Shown one piece after another: positions 44,249 to 53,242 of a DNA stretch of 64,000 bases. Location of the stretch: NCBI RefSeq assembly GCF_048553715.1, contig NZ_JBLZNC010000001.1:124001-188000 (forward strand), written 5' to 3'. A model generated the notes under the pieces. It had not been told where the DNA came from. It saw nothing but the letters and a program-made list of their open reading frames with translations, and searched no databases. Each line of letters starts with the position of its first letter. Positions within the stretch are counted from its first letter, which is position 1. Source of the DNA: Sagittula sp048553715 (lineage in GTDB: Bacteria; Pseudomonadota; Alphaproteobacteria; Rhodobacterales; Rhodobacteraceae). A program made the position numbers and the translations under genes.

Positions 44249-45025
44249 ATGATCTACGACACGATCACCTATGATCTAAGCGATGATATCGCCACCATCA
44301 CCCTGAACCGGTCAGAGGTGATGAACGCGCTGAACACCCAGATGCGCGCCGAGATCACGGACGCCTTTGGCCGTGGCGGGCGCGAGGCGCGCGTGGTGGT
44401 GATGACCGGCAAGGGCGGAGCCTTTTGTTCGGGTCAGGATCTGGGGGATCGCGAAACCGTGGCGTCTTTGGATCTGGAACGCATTTTGCGCGATGAATAC
44501 GTGCCGATGCTGAAATCGATTTACGACTGCCCCGTTCCGACGATCTGTGCCGTGAACGGTGCGGCGGCGGGGGCGGGGGCCAATCTCGCCCTGTCAGCGG
44601 ATGTGGTAATTGCCACGCAAAGCGCGTTTTTCATGCAAGCCTTTACCAAGATTGGCCTGATCCCTGACGCGGGCGGCACATGGTTCCTGCCGCGTCAGAT
44701 CGGCATGGCCAAGGCGATGGGGGCGGCCCTGTTTGCCGACCGGATCACCGCAGAGCAGGCCGATGCCATGGGCATGATCTGGGAGCACGTGCCTGACGAC
44801 CAGTTCGAGGCGCATGTGGCGAGGCGCGCGGCGCATCTGGCCAAAGGCCCGACAGCCGCTTATGCCAAGGTCAAGGAGGCGATGTTTGCCTCGCTTGGCA
44901 ATGATCTTGAGGCACAACTGGCGGTCGAGGCGCGGCTTCAGGGGGAATGCGGCAAGACCCGTGATTTCAAAGAAGGCGTGGTCGCCTTTATGGAAAAACG
45001 CGCGCCGGTGTACGAAGGTCGCTGA
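44249..45025 (+). CDS. Enoyl-CoA hydratase/isomerase (PaaG-like)
   Basis: 258 residues, crotonase fold. The oxyanion-hole segments GKGGAFCSGQDLGD (about residues 53-66) and NGAAAGAGANLALSAD (about 100-115) are clear. IGLIPDAGGTWFLPR carries the Asp that in PaaG replaces the usual second Glu, so 2-(1,2-epoxy-1,2-dihydrophenyl)acetyl-CoA isomerase-like chemistry is likely. No other phenylacetate genes are adjacent, so general acyl-CoA isomerase remains possible. ATG at 44249 preceded by aagagga. Confidence 0.85.
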   Translation: MIYDTITYDLSDDIATITLNRSEVMNALNTQMRAEITDAFGRGGREARVVVMTGKGGAFCSGQDLGDRETVASLDLERILRDEYVPMLKSIYDCPVPTICAVNGAAAGAGANLALSADVVIATQSAFFMQAFTKIGLIPDAGGTWFLPRQIGMAKAMGAALFADRITAEQADAMGMIWEHVPDDQFEAHVARRAAHLAKGPTAAYAKVKEAMFASLGNDLEAQLAVEARLQGECGKTRDFKEGVVAFMEKRAPVYEGR

Positions 45026-45045
45026 TCCAAACCGTGATGCAAACG

Positions 45046-45073
45046 AAAGGGGCGCCCGAATGGACGCCCCTTT
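45046..45073. terminator. Bidirectional terminator between the PaaG-like gene and the repeat protein gene
   Basis: aaaggggcg-(10 bases)-cgccccttt is a perfect 9-base stem whose A/T ends give a T-run on both strands. It serves the enoyl-CoA hydratase gene on the plus strand and the 722-residue protein gene on the minus strand. Confidence 0.8.
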
Positions 45074-45094
45074 GTGTTTGGCGATGTGCCGGTC

Positions 45095-47263
45095 CTACAT
45101 AAAGACCAGCTCTTCTTCGGCGGGCTGGGCTTCTTCCTCGGCCAGACCGTCTTCTTCGTCGTCCTTGGTCAGATCGTCGAACAGAACCGCATATTGGGCA
45201 CATTCCGCATGCTCAGCCGAGCTGCTGTCGGTATAGCGCAGATCATCCACGGCACCGGAACCTGTCAGGTTTACGTCCAGACGGGCGACACCTTCGGCGT
45301 TCAGCTCGATCTCTTGCAGCGAGTTGTTGCCCGCGCCGGGGATGGCAACGGAGTTGATCAATTCGCCGTCGACATCATACAGATCGATGGAGCCGCCTTC
45401 TTCCTCGACGTCGAGGATGGTCAGACCGGCCACATCTGCCACGGTGTCGAACTCAAAGCTGATCGTGCCGCCATGGGCGTTGTCATCCGCATCAGAGGCG
45501 TCGTTGTCCTCGGAGATGATGATGGCGTTGCCCTGACCCGTGTACGCCAGATCGCTGTCGCCGCCGGTGGGGTTCGCGGTGTCGAACAGCATCGCGTCGT
45601 TTTCGCTGTCGGCGGCATCGCCTGTGCGCTGCGCCGTGACAGTGACGCCTGCGTATTGATCGCTGACCGTGTCACCGGATTGGCCCTCGTCAAAGTCCTG
45701 AACGACTTCAACGCCGGAGCCGCTGTCGCCGCCTTCGACCGGAACTTCGGTTTCGACGGTTTCAGTGATGGTCAGGTTGTCGAAGTAGATCTGTTCGTTG
45801 CTGGCACTGATGTCCGAGCGCATGTAGAACTGCACGCTGCTGGCCTCGGCCAAGGCGCCGCCTTCATAGGTCAGCGTTTCGCCGTCGGCATCAATTGTCT
45901 GGCCGGTGGTGTTGCCCACCAGCGCGGTTCCGGCATCGTTCACCATGAAGGTGTCCAGATGGACCCATTCGGACCCATCGATCAAAGCCCACATTTCCAG
46001 CGTATCGGCGTGATGACCGCTGTTTTCGAAGTTGGCCGCGTTCGGGGTGCGGGCATCGATCGAGATTGTGGCCGGCCCATCGACAGAAACCTCTTGGAAC
46101 CGGATGCCGCCGTCGTCATAGCCGTCGGTCTGCAGCTCGCCGTGGCGCATGTCCCAGCCGGTGCGACCGTCGACCGCATCAGCATGGGCTGCAGAGGTGT
46201 TGGAGCCGGAATCGAAGGTCTCGACCAGTACTTCGTTCTCTTCAACGACGGTTTCGGTTGCCCCGGTCCAGACGGTGTCGGACACCTCGACATTGTCGAC
46301 GAAGATCTGTTCGTTTGCGGCGGAAATATCAGCCGACAGAACGAGTTGCACAGTGTTTGCACCATCCAGCGCGCCGCCGGAATAGGTCAGCGTCTGGGTG
46401 TCTGCGGTGATCGTCTGGCCGGTGGTGTCACCCACAAGCGCGGTGCCATCGGCATTCACGGTGAAGGTGTCCAGCAGCTCCCATTCGGCGCCATCGATCT
46501 GGACCCAAACCGCAAGGCTGTCACCGGCGGTGCCACCAGCTTCGAAATATTCGGTGTGCGGGGCACGTGCGTCAAAGGAGACGGTCGCATTGCCAGAGAT
46601 ATCGACCGCTTCGAACCAGATGTTGCCGTCGTCGTGGCCGTTGGTTTCAAGCTGCCCGTTGGTGATGTCCCAGCCATCGTTGTACTGCACCTGCGCGCTG
46701 TCGGTGGCATGGGCGATGCCCTCGAAATCTGCGGTGAGCACGGTGGTGGTCTCGTAAACGCCGCCGGGAGTGTCGGTGGACGTGCCGACGCCGCCTGTCA
46801 GGGCCAGACCGTTGCCGGTTTCCGTGTTCACCACGGCAGTCAGGTTGGTCAGATCCAGATCCGAGATGTCGAGATTGTAGTCGCCGCCGTCCATGTACAT
46901 GGTCAGCATGGCCTGATCGACATCGCCGTTCGACGAGTAGGGCACGGTGCCGAATTCCAGACGAACGTCATAGTTGTCCTGAATCTGCGCGCCATTGTTC
47001 ATCTGGTTGAGCGACCCGGTGGCCACATCAAAACCGGTCACATTCTCGCCGTTCGAGCCGATCGATTCATCGAAGCCCGGATAGATGGTCAGCGTATCGA
47101 CCAGCGACGGATCGTTCAGGTTAAAGAACAGCGCGTCGAGATCGGTGTTCTCGGGGTCTTCTGCAAAGACCTGAAGCAGCAGGTTGCCGCCGTCTTCGAT
47201 AACGACAAGGCGGACCTGAGGATCGCAACCGAGCAGGATCTCGGTACTGGGTGACGTAGACAT
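45095..47263 (-). CDS. Acidic 722-residue repeat protein, probably secreted or surface bound
   Basis: Very acidic, poor in Lys and Arg. Two long repeats (about residues 175-331 and 346-503) share GxDDGxIxF, xSxDARxPxxxxFE, WxxIDGxEWxxLDTFxVNxxGTALVGxTTGQTIxAD and SADISAxNEQIxxDNxxxxxTV, the look of a jelly-roll or carbohydrate-binding beta sandwich. The segment from about 517 to 681 is a further beta domain (QDFDEGQSGDTVSDQYAGV onward) and the tail (about 697-722) is Glu/Asp-rich. There is no classical signal peptide, so a type I secretion route or a cytoplasmic role is open. I do not recognise a named family. ATG at 47263 with acggag before it. Confidence 0.7.
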   Translation of the reverse strand: MSTSPSTEILLGCDPQVRLVVIEDGGNLLLQVFAEDPENTDLDALFFNLNDPSLVDTLTIYPGFDESIGSNGENVTGFDVATGSLNQMNNGAQIQDNYDVRLEFGTVPYSSNGDVDQAMLTMYMDGGDYNLDISDLDLTNLTAVVNTETGNGLALTGGVGTSTDTPGGVYETTTVLTADFEGIAHATDSAQVQYNDGWDITNGQLETNGHDDGNIWFEAVDISGNATVSFDARAPHTEYFEAGGTAGDSLAVWVQIDGAEWELLDTFTVNADGTALVGDTTGQTITADTQTLTYSGGALDGANTVQLVLSADISAANEQIFVDNVEVSDTVWTGATETVVEENEVLVETFDSGSNTSAAHADAVDGRTGWDMRHGELQTDGYDDGGIRFQEVSVDGPATISIDARTPNAANFENSGHHADTLEMWALIDGSEWVHLDTFMVNDAGTALVGNTTGQTIDADGETLTYEGGALAEASSVQFYMRSDISASNEQIYFDNLTITETVETEVPVEGGDSGSGVEVVQDFDEGQSGDTVSDQYAGVTVTAQRTGDAADSENDAMLFDTANPTGGDSDLAYTGQGNAIIISEDNDASDADDNAHGGTISFEFDTVADVAGLTILDVEEEGGSIDLYDVDGELINSVAIPGAGNNSLQEIELNAEGVARLDVNLTGSGAVDDLRYTDSSSAEHAECAQYAVLFDDLTKDDEEDGLAEEEAQPAEEELVFM

Positions 47264-47468
47264 TCGTTAACTCCGTTGAATGCGGCAAGGAGAGGCAGGT
47301 TCGGCACCTTTTTGCCCCGATTTCGCCACAGGTTCCCGACATTTGCCGGAAACAGTGCGTTTCCGCCCATTCACCGCCATATTTGGCGCTAGGCGCTGCG
47401 CAAATGGTTAACAATATCTGCACTGTTTATGCATTGGTTACTTTACGTGAAAACTCCCCCTTAACAGA

Positions 47469-47497
47469 AATGGCCGCCCCAAGGTGGAGCGGCCATT
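47469..47497 (-). terminator. Terminator hairpin after gltA
   Basis: aatggccgc and gcggccatt form a perfect 9-base stem around 11 bases, placed 24 bases beyond the gltA stop (the first minus-strand gene ending here). On the minus strand it is followed by a short T-rich stretch. The rest of 47264-47520 holds the leader of the repeat protein gene and is less G+C rich than its neighbours; I see no gene there. Confidence 0.6.
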
Positions 47498-47520
47498 GAT
47501 TCTGTCTCGTTTGCAGCGAG

Positions 47521-48816
47521 TTAGCGCTTTTCGATATCCACGTAATCACGAGCTGTTTCGCCCATGTACAACTGACGCGGGCGCCCGATTTTCATTTGCG
47601 GATCGTTGAGCTGTTCTTTCCACTGCGAGACCCAGCCAACCGTGCGCGACAGCGCAAAGATCGGGGTGAACATCGAGGTGGGGAAGCCCATCGCTTCGAG
47701 GATAATGCCCGAGTAGAAGTCGACGTTCGGGAACAGCTTTTTCTCTGCGAAATACGGATCTTCCAGAGCGGCCTTTTCCAGTTCTTTCGCAACCTGCAGA
47801 ATCGGGTTGTCCTCGACACCCAGCAGATCCAGCACCTCGTCCGCGGACTGCTTCATCACTTTGGCGCGCGGGTCAAAGTTCTTGTAGACGCGGTGGCCAA
47901 AGCCCATCAGGCGGAACGGATCGTTCTTGTCCTTGGCGCGGGCGATGAATTCCGGGATGCGGTCGACCGAACCGATTTCCTTGAGCATCTCAAGGCAGGC
48001 CTGGTTCGCACCGCCATGCGCCGGACCCCACAGGCAGGCGATGCCCGCTGCGATACAGGCGAAGGGGTTCGCGCCCGAGGAAGACGCCAGACGCACGGTC
48101 GAGGTCGAGGCGTTCTGCTCGTGATCGGCGTGCAGGGTAAAGATGCGGTCCATGGCGCGGGCCAGAACCGGATCCACGTTATACTGTTCGGCCGGAACAG
48201 CAAAACACATATGCAGGAAGTTTTCTGCATAGGTCAGGTCGTTTCGGGGATAAACAAAGGGCTGGCCCACAGAATATTTATACGCCCATGCCGCGATCGT
48301 CGGCATTTTCGCGATCAGACGGTGGGACGCGATCTCGCGCTGGCGCGGATCCGAAATATCGGTGCTGTCGTGATAGAACGCGGCCATCGCGCCCACAACA
48401 CCCACCATGGTTGCCATCGGGTGCGCGTCCCGGCGGAAACCACGGAAGAAGTTCACCATCTGCTCGTGGATCATTGTGTGACGCGTGATGGTGTTTTCAA
48501 ACTTCTCCATCTCTGCAGCGGAGGGCAGCTCTCCGTAGAGCAGCAGATAGCACACTTCGAGATAGTTGGACTTTTCCGCAAGCTGATCAATGGGGTAGCC
48601 ACGGTGCAGCAGCTCGCCCTTGCCGCCATCAATAAAGGTGATGGTGCTGTCGCAGGACGCGGTCGAGGTAAAGCCGGGATCATAGGTGAAGACACCCGCC
48701 TGACCGTACAGCTTGCGGATGTCGATGACGTCCGGGCCAGCGGTGGGCGAGTGCACGGGCAACTCGTAGGACTGACCATCCAAGGTCAGTGTTGCGGTCT
48801 TTTCGGTCTCAGCCAT
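47521..48816 (-). CDS. gltA: Citrate synthase (type II)
   Basis: 431 residues. Condenses acetyl-CoA and oxaloacetate in the TCA cycle. Signature ANGAANQACLEML-type segment appears as AHGGANQACLEMLKEIG, with the active-site GFGHRVYKNFDPRAKV and the His in LNLHADHEQNASTSTVR-like stretch. Length and the N-terminal beta domain fit the large hexameric type II enzymes. The ATG at 48816 has gaagga eight bases upstream; an ATG three codons earlier would be too close to that site. Confidence 0.97.
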   Translation of the reverse strand: MAETEKTATLTLDGQSYELPVHSPTAGPDVIDIRKLYGQAGVFTYDPGFTSTASCDSTITFIDGGKGELLHRGYPIDQLAEKSNYLEVCYLLLYGELPSAAEMEKFENTITRHTMIHEQMVNFFRGFRRDAHPMATMVGVVGAMAAFYHDSTDISDPRQREIASHRLIAKMPTIAAWAYKYSVGQPFVYPRNDLTYAENFLHMCFAVPAEQYNVDPVLARAMDRIFTLHADHEQNASTSTVRLASSSGANPFACIAAGIACLWGPAHGGANQACLEMLKEIGSVDRIPEFIARAKDKNDPFRLMGFGHRVYKNFDPRAKVMKQSADEVLDLLGVEDNPILQVAKELEKAALEDPYFAEKKLFPNVDFYSGIILEAMGFPTSMFTPIFALSRTVGWVSQWKEQLNDPQMKIGRPRQLYMGETARDYVDIEKR

Positions 48817-48845
48817 GCTTGTCATCCTTCGTCAAAATGGGGGCA

Positions 48846-48865
48846 GGGCCGCTCCTCCGCGGCCC
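48846..48865 (-). terminator. Hairpin between gltX and gltA
   Basis: gggccgc-tcctcc-gcggccc is a perfect 7-base stem in the 85-base gap after the gltX stop. It lacks a strong T-run, so it may be a weak terminator or an mRNA end-protecting hairpin. Confidence 0.4.
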
Positions 48866-48901
48866 AAGCGTGAATTCCTACATGGCCGAACACCACCGCC
48901 G

Positions 48902-50308
48902 TCAGGCTGTCGTTTCGGCCGCCTGGGACAGGCGCGCGATAGAGGCGTCGCGGCCCAAAACCAGCATCATATCAAAGACGGAAGGGGTGGCGGCTCGGCC
49001 GGCCAAAGCGGCGCGCATTGGCGCTGCAAGCTTGCCGAATTTCATCCCCTGTTCCTCGCAGAAGCGGTTTAATTCCGCCTCCAGTTCGTCTCGGCTCCAG
49101 CTAGCATTTTGCAGATGCGGCGTCAACGCGCCCAGTATACCACGGGATACCGAATCCAGTGACTTGGCCGCTTTCTCCTCTGGGACGATGGGCGTTTCGG
49201 TCAGGATAAAATGTGCCTTATCAAGGAGTTCGGGGAAGGATTTGGCCCGCTCTTTCAAGCAATACATACCTGTCAGTATCCCGTCACGTTGACCTTCGGT
49301 CAGCGCGGGTGCGCCGGTCGCTTGTAAAAATGCCTCCAGTTCATGCAGCAATGCGGCATCCTCGCTGGCGGCGATATGCTGGCCGCACAGATTTTCAAGC
49401 TTCTTGAAATCGAAGCGCGCAGGCGACTTTCCGATTCCTTCCAGATCGAACCATTCTTTTGCCTGATCATCGGTAAAGAATTCGTCATCGCCGTGGCTCC
49501 ACCCGAGGCGGGCCAGGTAATTGCGCATGCCCGCGGCGGGGTAGCCCATTTTCTGGTATTCGTCCGCGCCCAAAGCACCATGGCGCTTCGACAGCTTTTT
49601 GCCGTCGGCCCCATGGATCAAAGGAATGTGGGCGTAGACGGGCAGAGGCCAGCCCATCGCCTCATAGATCCCCATTTGGCGCGCGGCGTTGTTAAGATGG
49701 TCGTCGCCGCGAATGACATGGGTGACGCCCATGTCGTGATCATCCACCACCACGGCCAGCATATACACCGGCGTGCCGTCCGAGCGCAGCAGGACCATGT
49801 CGTCAAGTTGGTCGTTGCGGATCGTGACCGTGCCTTGCACCTGATCGTCGATGACGGTTGCCCCCTCTTGCGCGGTCTTTAAGCGCACGACATAGGGAAG
49901 ATCTGGGTGGGTCGCCGGATCAGCGTCGCGCCAAGGGCTCTGGAACAGGGTCGATTTCCCCTCGGCGCGGGCGGCCTCGCGGAAAGCTTCGATCTCGTCC
50001 TGCGTCGCGAAACATTTGTACGCGGCGCCTTTGGCGAGCAATTCATGCGCGACTTCTGCATGACGATCCGCCCGATCGAATTGGCTGATCACCTCGCCGT
50101 CGTGGTCGAGCCCGAGCCAATCCAAACCTTTCAGAATGGCTTCGGTCGCCTCGGGGGTGGAGCGTGCGCGGTCGGTGTCCTCGATACGGAGCAGGAATTT
50201 TCCGCCCCGACCGCGTGCATACAGCCAATTGAACAGCGCAGTGCGTGCGCCACCGATATGAAGAAAGCCGGTGGGCGAGGGCGCGAAACGGGTCACGACT
50301 TGGGTCAT
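48902..50308 (-). CDS. gltX: Glutamyl-tRNA synthetase
   Basis: 468 residues, class I synthetase. HIGH-type motif in FAPSPTGFLHIGGARTALFN (residues 7-26) and KMSKS-type motif KKLSKRHGA around residues 237-245. In alphaproteobacteria that have two GltX proteins, one charges tRNA(Glu) and the other tRNA(Gln); which this is cannot be told. Divergent from comEC. Confidence 0.95.
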   Translation of the reverse strand: MTQVVTRFAPSPTGFLHIGGARTALFNWLYARGRGGKFLLRIEDTDRARSTPEATEAILKGLDWLGLDHDGEVISQFDRADRHAEVAHELLAKGAAYKCFATQDEIEAFREAARAEGKSTLFQSPWRDADPATHPDLPYVVRLKTAQEGATVIDDQVQGTVTIRNDQLDDMVLLRSDGTPVYMLAVVVDDHDMGVTHVIRGDDHLNNAARQMGIYEAMGWPLPVYAHIPLIHGADGKKLSKRHGALGADEYQKMGYPAAGMRNYLARLGWSHGDDEFFTDDQAKEWFDLEGIGKSPARFDFKKLENLCGQHIAASEDAALLHELEAFLQATGAPALTEGQRDGILTGMYCLKERAKSFPELLDKAHFILTETPIVPEEKAAKSLDSVSRGILGALTPHLQNASWSRDELEAELNRFCEEQGMKFGKLAAPMRAALAGRAATPSVFDMMLVLGRDASIARLSQAAETTA

Positions 50309-50368
50309 CTTGGTTAACCTTATTCTAACAGTGGCGAGCTAGCCTTTGGGCGTTCCATACCCAGCCCC

Positions 50369-52438
50369 GTGCATCGGGGCAAGCGGAGGCCCGGATTGGT
50401 GCGACGGTTCATTGCTTTGGCCGAGCAGGCACTTATGGTGCAAAGCGGGCATCTGTTTGTCTGGTCTCCTGTAATGCTAGGGGTCGGAATAGGGACATAT
50501 TTCAGCCTCCGGGTTGAGCCTGCTTTCTGGATGCTTTGCGCGTGCGTGGCGTTTGGGCTTTTGGTTGTCGCGCACCGGCGTTTTGCGTTTGGCGCTGTAG
50601 CTGGCCTTTTGTTGACCGGCATGTGCCTGACATCTCTGGGTTTTGGAATCGCGGGGTTAAGGGCGCATGCGGTAAGCGGTCCCGTCATCAAGTATCGCCA
50701 TTACGGTGCGATTGAGGGGCGTGTCGTTGCTATAGACCGCTCGGCATCGGACGCTGTGCGTTTGACACTGGACCGCGTGGTGTTGGAGCGCACGGACCCT
50801 AAGGATGTTCCCAAAAGAGTGCGCGTTTCGCTGCATGGCGGGCCCAATGTGCAGCCAACGCCCGGAATGATCGCGATTCTGACCGGTCATTTAGGTCCGC
50901 CTGGCGGTGCGGTTGAACCGGGCGGCTTCGATTTTCGACGTCATGCATGGTTTTTGCGGCTGGGCGCTGTGGGATATACGAGGTCTCCGGTTTTGCTGCT
51001 GGACGAACCGTCTGGCGGGTTGCTCGTATTCCGTGCCCGTCGGGCTTTGTCGTCTTATGTAACTCAGAAGCTGCCCGGGGAAACCGGGGCGTTCGCTGCG
51101 GCGATTATGAGCGGTGATCGTTCTGATGTGGGGCAAGCGACGTTGCAGGCGCTGCGCGACAGTAATCTCGCGCATTTGCTGGCAATTTCTGGTCTGCATA
51201 TGGGACTTTTGTCAGGCTTTGTGTTCGCGGCTTTAAGGTTGCTGCTTCTGACTGTGCCGACCGTGCGCCATCATTGGCCGGTTAAGAAACTCGCCGCCGG
51301 AGGCGCCCTGATCGTCGCGGCGGGTTACCTCGCCTTGTCCGGCGGAAATATCGCCACCGAACGTGCTTTCATCATGGTGGCAGTCGCGTTGACAGCAATC
51401 ATGGTAAACCGCCGCGCCATTTCTTTGCGTACTGTTGCAATTGCTGCCTTAATGGTCCTGCTGCTGCGCCCTGAGGCATTGCTTAGCCCGGGTTTCCAGA
51501 TGTCATTTGCGGCGACGGTGGCCTTGGTCGCGGTGTTCGAAGGGCTGTCGCGGCGGAACGCTCTCGGCTCTCTACCAAAGGTTCTGTCCGGCGTATTGTC
51601 GTTGGTCGTGTCGTCTGCTGTTGCCGGTGCTGCCACCGCGCCCGTGGGTATGGCCCACTTTAACCAAGCATCAGTCTATGGATTGCTGGCCAATCTGGTG
51701 AGCGTGCCGGTGATGGGTCTTTTGGTCGTACCAGTTGGCGTATGTGCAGTGCTGCTAATGCCGTTCGGCGTGGATGTTCTGGCACTTACGGTCATGGGGT
51801 GGGGGTTGGACTGGATACTGGCTGTCGCCAAAGCGGTGGCATCTTGGCCGGGGGCGACACGGGCGGTGATGGCGCCGCCACCAACGGTGCTGGCGGTGAT
51901 TGCCTGCGGGGGGCTGATTTTGTGCTTATGGCGCGGCGTTGGGCGGGTCGCTGGGGTTCTACCTATCGGAATTGGGTGTGCGTTTTGGGCTATGGCCGAC
52001 CGTCCAGAGGTGTTGATCGCCGACAACGGGACACTCGTAGGGATAATGACAGAACAGGGACGCGCTATATCACGATCAAAAGGAGCCAGTTTCATTGCTC
52101 AAAACTGGCTGGAGAATGACGGCCACGGGCTTACCCAAGGGGACGCCGCAGAGCTTTGGCCGGGCATTCGGGAGGGGAGCATAGTTCGGGCGCGGATCGG
52201 TACGCATGAGGTGGTACATCTGCAAGGACAGCGGGCCGTCGACGGTTTTGGACCATGCCAACCCCACCAAATTATCGTGGCCAGCGTCGATTACCCGAGC
52301 GACGAGGAGTGTACCGTGTATGACATCGGCGGTTTGAGTCGCACGGGGGCTGTCGCGCTAGCTTTTCAGGATGGAAATGTGGTCGTGACCACTGCGTCGC
52401 AAACCAGTGGTCACCGTCTTTGGAGCTTAGCGCCGTAG
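50369..52438 (+). CDS. comEC: DNA uptake channel ComEC/Rec2
   Basis: 689 residues. Polytopic membrane protein with the N-terminal DUF4131 region (about 60-220), a competence domain with LAISGLHMGLLSGFVFAALRLL (about residues 270-291) and a shorter C-terminal part that lacks an obvious full metallo-beta-lactamase motif. ComEC passes single-stranded DNA into the cytoplasm during transformation; in R. capsulatus recipients it is needed for uptake of gene transfer agent DNA. GTG at 50369 used; the true start may be further in. Ends 10 bases before the convergent lexA stop. Confidence 0.88.
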   Translation: MHRGKRRPGLVRRFIALAEQALMVQSGHLFVWSPVMLGVGIGTYFSLRVEPAFWMLCACVAFGLLVVAHRRFAFGAVAGLLLTGMCLTSLGFGIAGLRAHAVSGPVIKYRHYGAIEGRVVAIDRSASDAVRLTLDRVVLERTDPKDVPKRVRVSLHGGPNVQPTPGMIAILTGHLGPPGGAVEPGGFDFRRHAWFLRLGAVGYTRSPVLLLDEPSGGLLVFRARRALSSYVTQKLPGETGAFAAAIMSGDRSDVGQATLQALRDSNLAHLLAISGLHMGLLSGFVFAALRLLLLTVPTVRHHWPVKKLAAGGALIVAAGYLALSGGNIATERAFIMVAVALTAIMVNRRAISLRTVAIAALMVLLLRPEALLSPGFQMSFAATVALVAVFEGLSRRNALGSLPKVLSGVLSLVVSSAVAGAATAPVGMAHFNQASVYGLLANLVSVPVMGLLVVPVGVCAVLLMPFGVDVLALTVMGWGLDWILAVAKAVASWPGATRAVMAPPPTVLAVIACGGLILCLWRGVGRVAGVLPIGIGCAFWAMADRPEVLIADNGTLVGIMTEQGRAISRSKGASFIAQNWLENDGHGLTQGDAAELWPGIREGSIVRARIGTHEVVHLQGQRAVDGFGPCQPHQIIVASVDYPSDEECTVYDIGGLSRTGAVALAFQDGNVVVTTASQTSGHRLWSLAP

Positions 52439-52448
52439 CGATGACAGC

Positions 52449-53144
52449 TTAATAGGTGCGGATCAGTCCCACCAATCGACCCTGCACAGAAACGGCACCT
52501 TTAGGCAGCATGCGCGATTCATACGCCGGGTTTGCGGCTTCGAGAACGATCATATCGCCCTTTTCGCGGAACCGTTTCAACGTCGCCTCGTATCCTTCGA
52601 TCTGGGCCACGACAATATCGCCCTCAGAGGCGCTTTCGGTTTCGCGGATAACCACGACATCGCCGTCATTGATCCCGGCATCGATCATGGAATCGCCTTT
52701 GACCTCAAGCGCATAATGCCGGCCGACGCCTTGCAGCATGCCGCCTGGAACTGTGATCGCCTGCGGTTGATCGTTGATGGACTGAATGGGAACACCGGCC
52801 GCAATACGACCCATCAGCGGCAGTTCCGCCACGCCTGCAGCGGAGATTTCCGTTGCTTGCGCAGGGAGGCTGTCGGGGCGGTCCCCGTCGATCACCTGTG
52901 GTGTGAACCCCGAGGGTTGACCGCCCAAAGTTTCAGGAAGCTTAACAATCTCGATCGCACGTGCCCGATGTGCCAGACGGCGGATGAAGCCGCGTTCTTC
53001 CAAAGCGGTGATGAGCCTATGAATTCCGGACTTGGAGCGTAAATCCAGAGCGTCTTTCATTTCATCGAAAGAGGGCGGTACGCCGTCCTGCTGCATGCGT
53101 TTGTTGATAAAATCAAGCAAATCCAATTGTTTCTTGGTCAGCAT
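52449..53144 (-). CDS. lexA: SOS repressor LexA
   Basis: 231 residues. N-terminal winged helix (MLTKKQLDLLDFINKRMQQD, PPSFDEM) and a C-terminal S24 peptidase with Ser152 and Lys190 and the self-cleavage bond A116-G117 in RIAAGVPI. It represses DNA-damage genes until RecA triggers its autocleavage. An SOS box lies 55 bases before the start, so it represses itself. In R. capsulatus LexA also affects gene transfer agent production. Confidence 0.97.
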   Translation of the reverse strand: MLTKKQLDLLDFINKRMQQDGVPPSFDEMKDALDLRSKSGIHRLITALEERGFIRRLAHRARAIEIVKLPETLGGQPSGFTPQVIDGDRPDSLPAQATEISAAGVAELPLMGRIAAGVPIQSINDQPQAITVPGGMLQGVGRHYALEVKGDSMIDAGINDGDVVVIRETESASEGDIVVAQIEGYEATLKRFREKGDMIVLEAANPAYESRMLPKGAVSVQGRLVGLIRTY

Positions 53145-53198
53145 AGACGTCCCCAATGTGCAGTACAAAACTAAGATAGACGGTATTCGTTAACTTTT

Positions 53199-53213
53199 GT
53201 TCTACGCATGTTC
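53199..53213. promoter_or_regulatory. LexA (SOS) box before lexA
   Basis: gttctacgcatgttc fits the alphaproteobacterial SOS box GTTC-N7-GTTC exactly. It lies 55 bases before the lexA ATG and about 30 bases after the moeA stop, where a lexA promoter would be. Confidence 0.9.
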
Positions 53214-53242
53214 TTGTTTTGTGTCAACTGCGTAGGTTTCGA

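Noticed and set aside
45074..47254. A 726-codon open frame on the plus strand opposite the 722-residue repeat protein
   Set aside because: The minus-strand frame has internal repeats, a ribosome binding site and a flanking terminator. The plus-strand frame mirrors those repeats and shows no family; long antisense opening is expected from the codon pattern.
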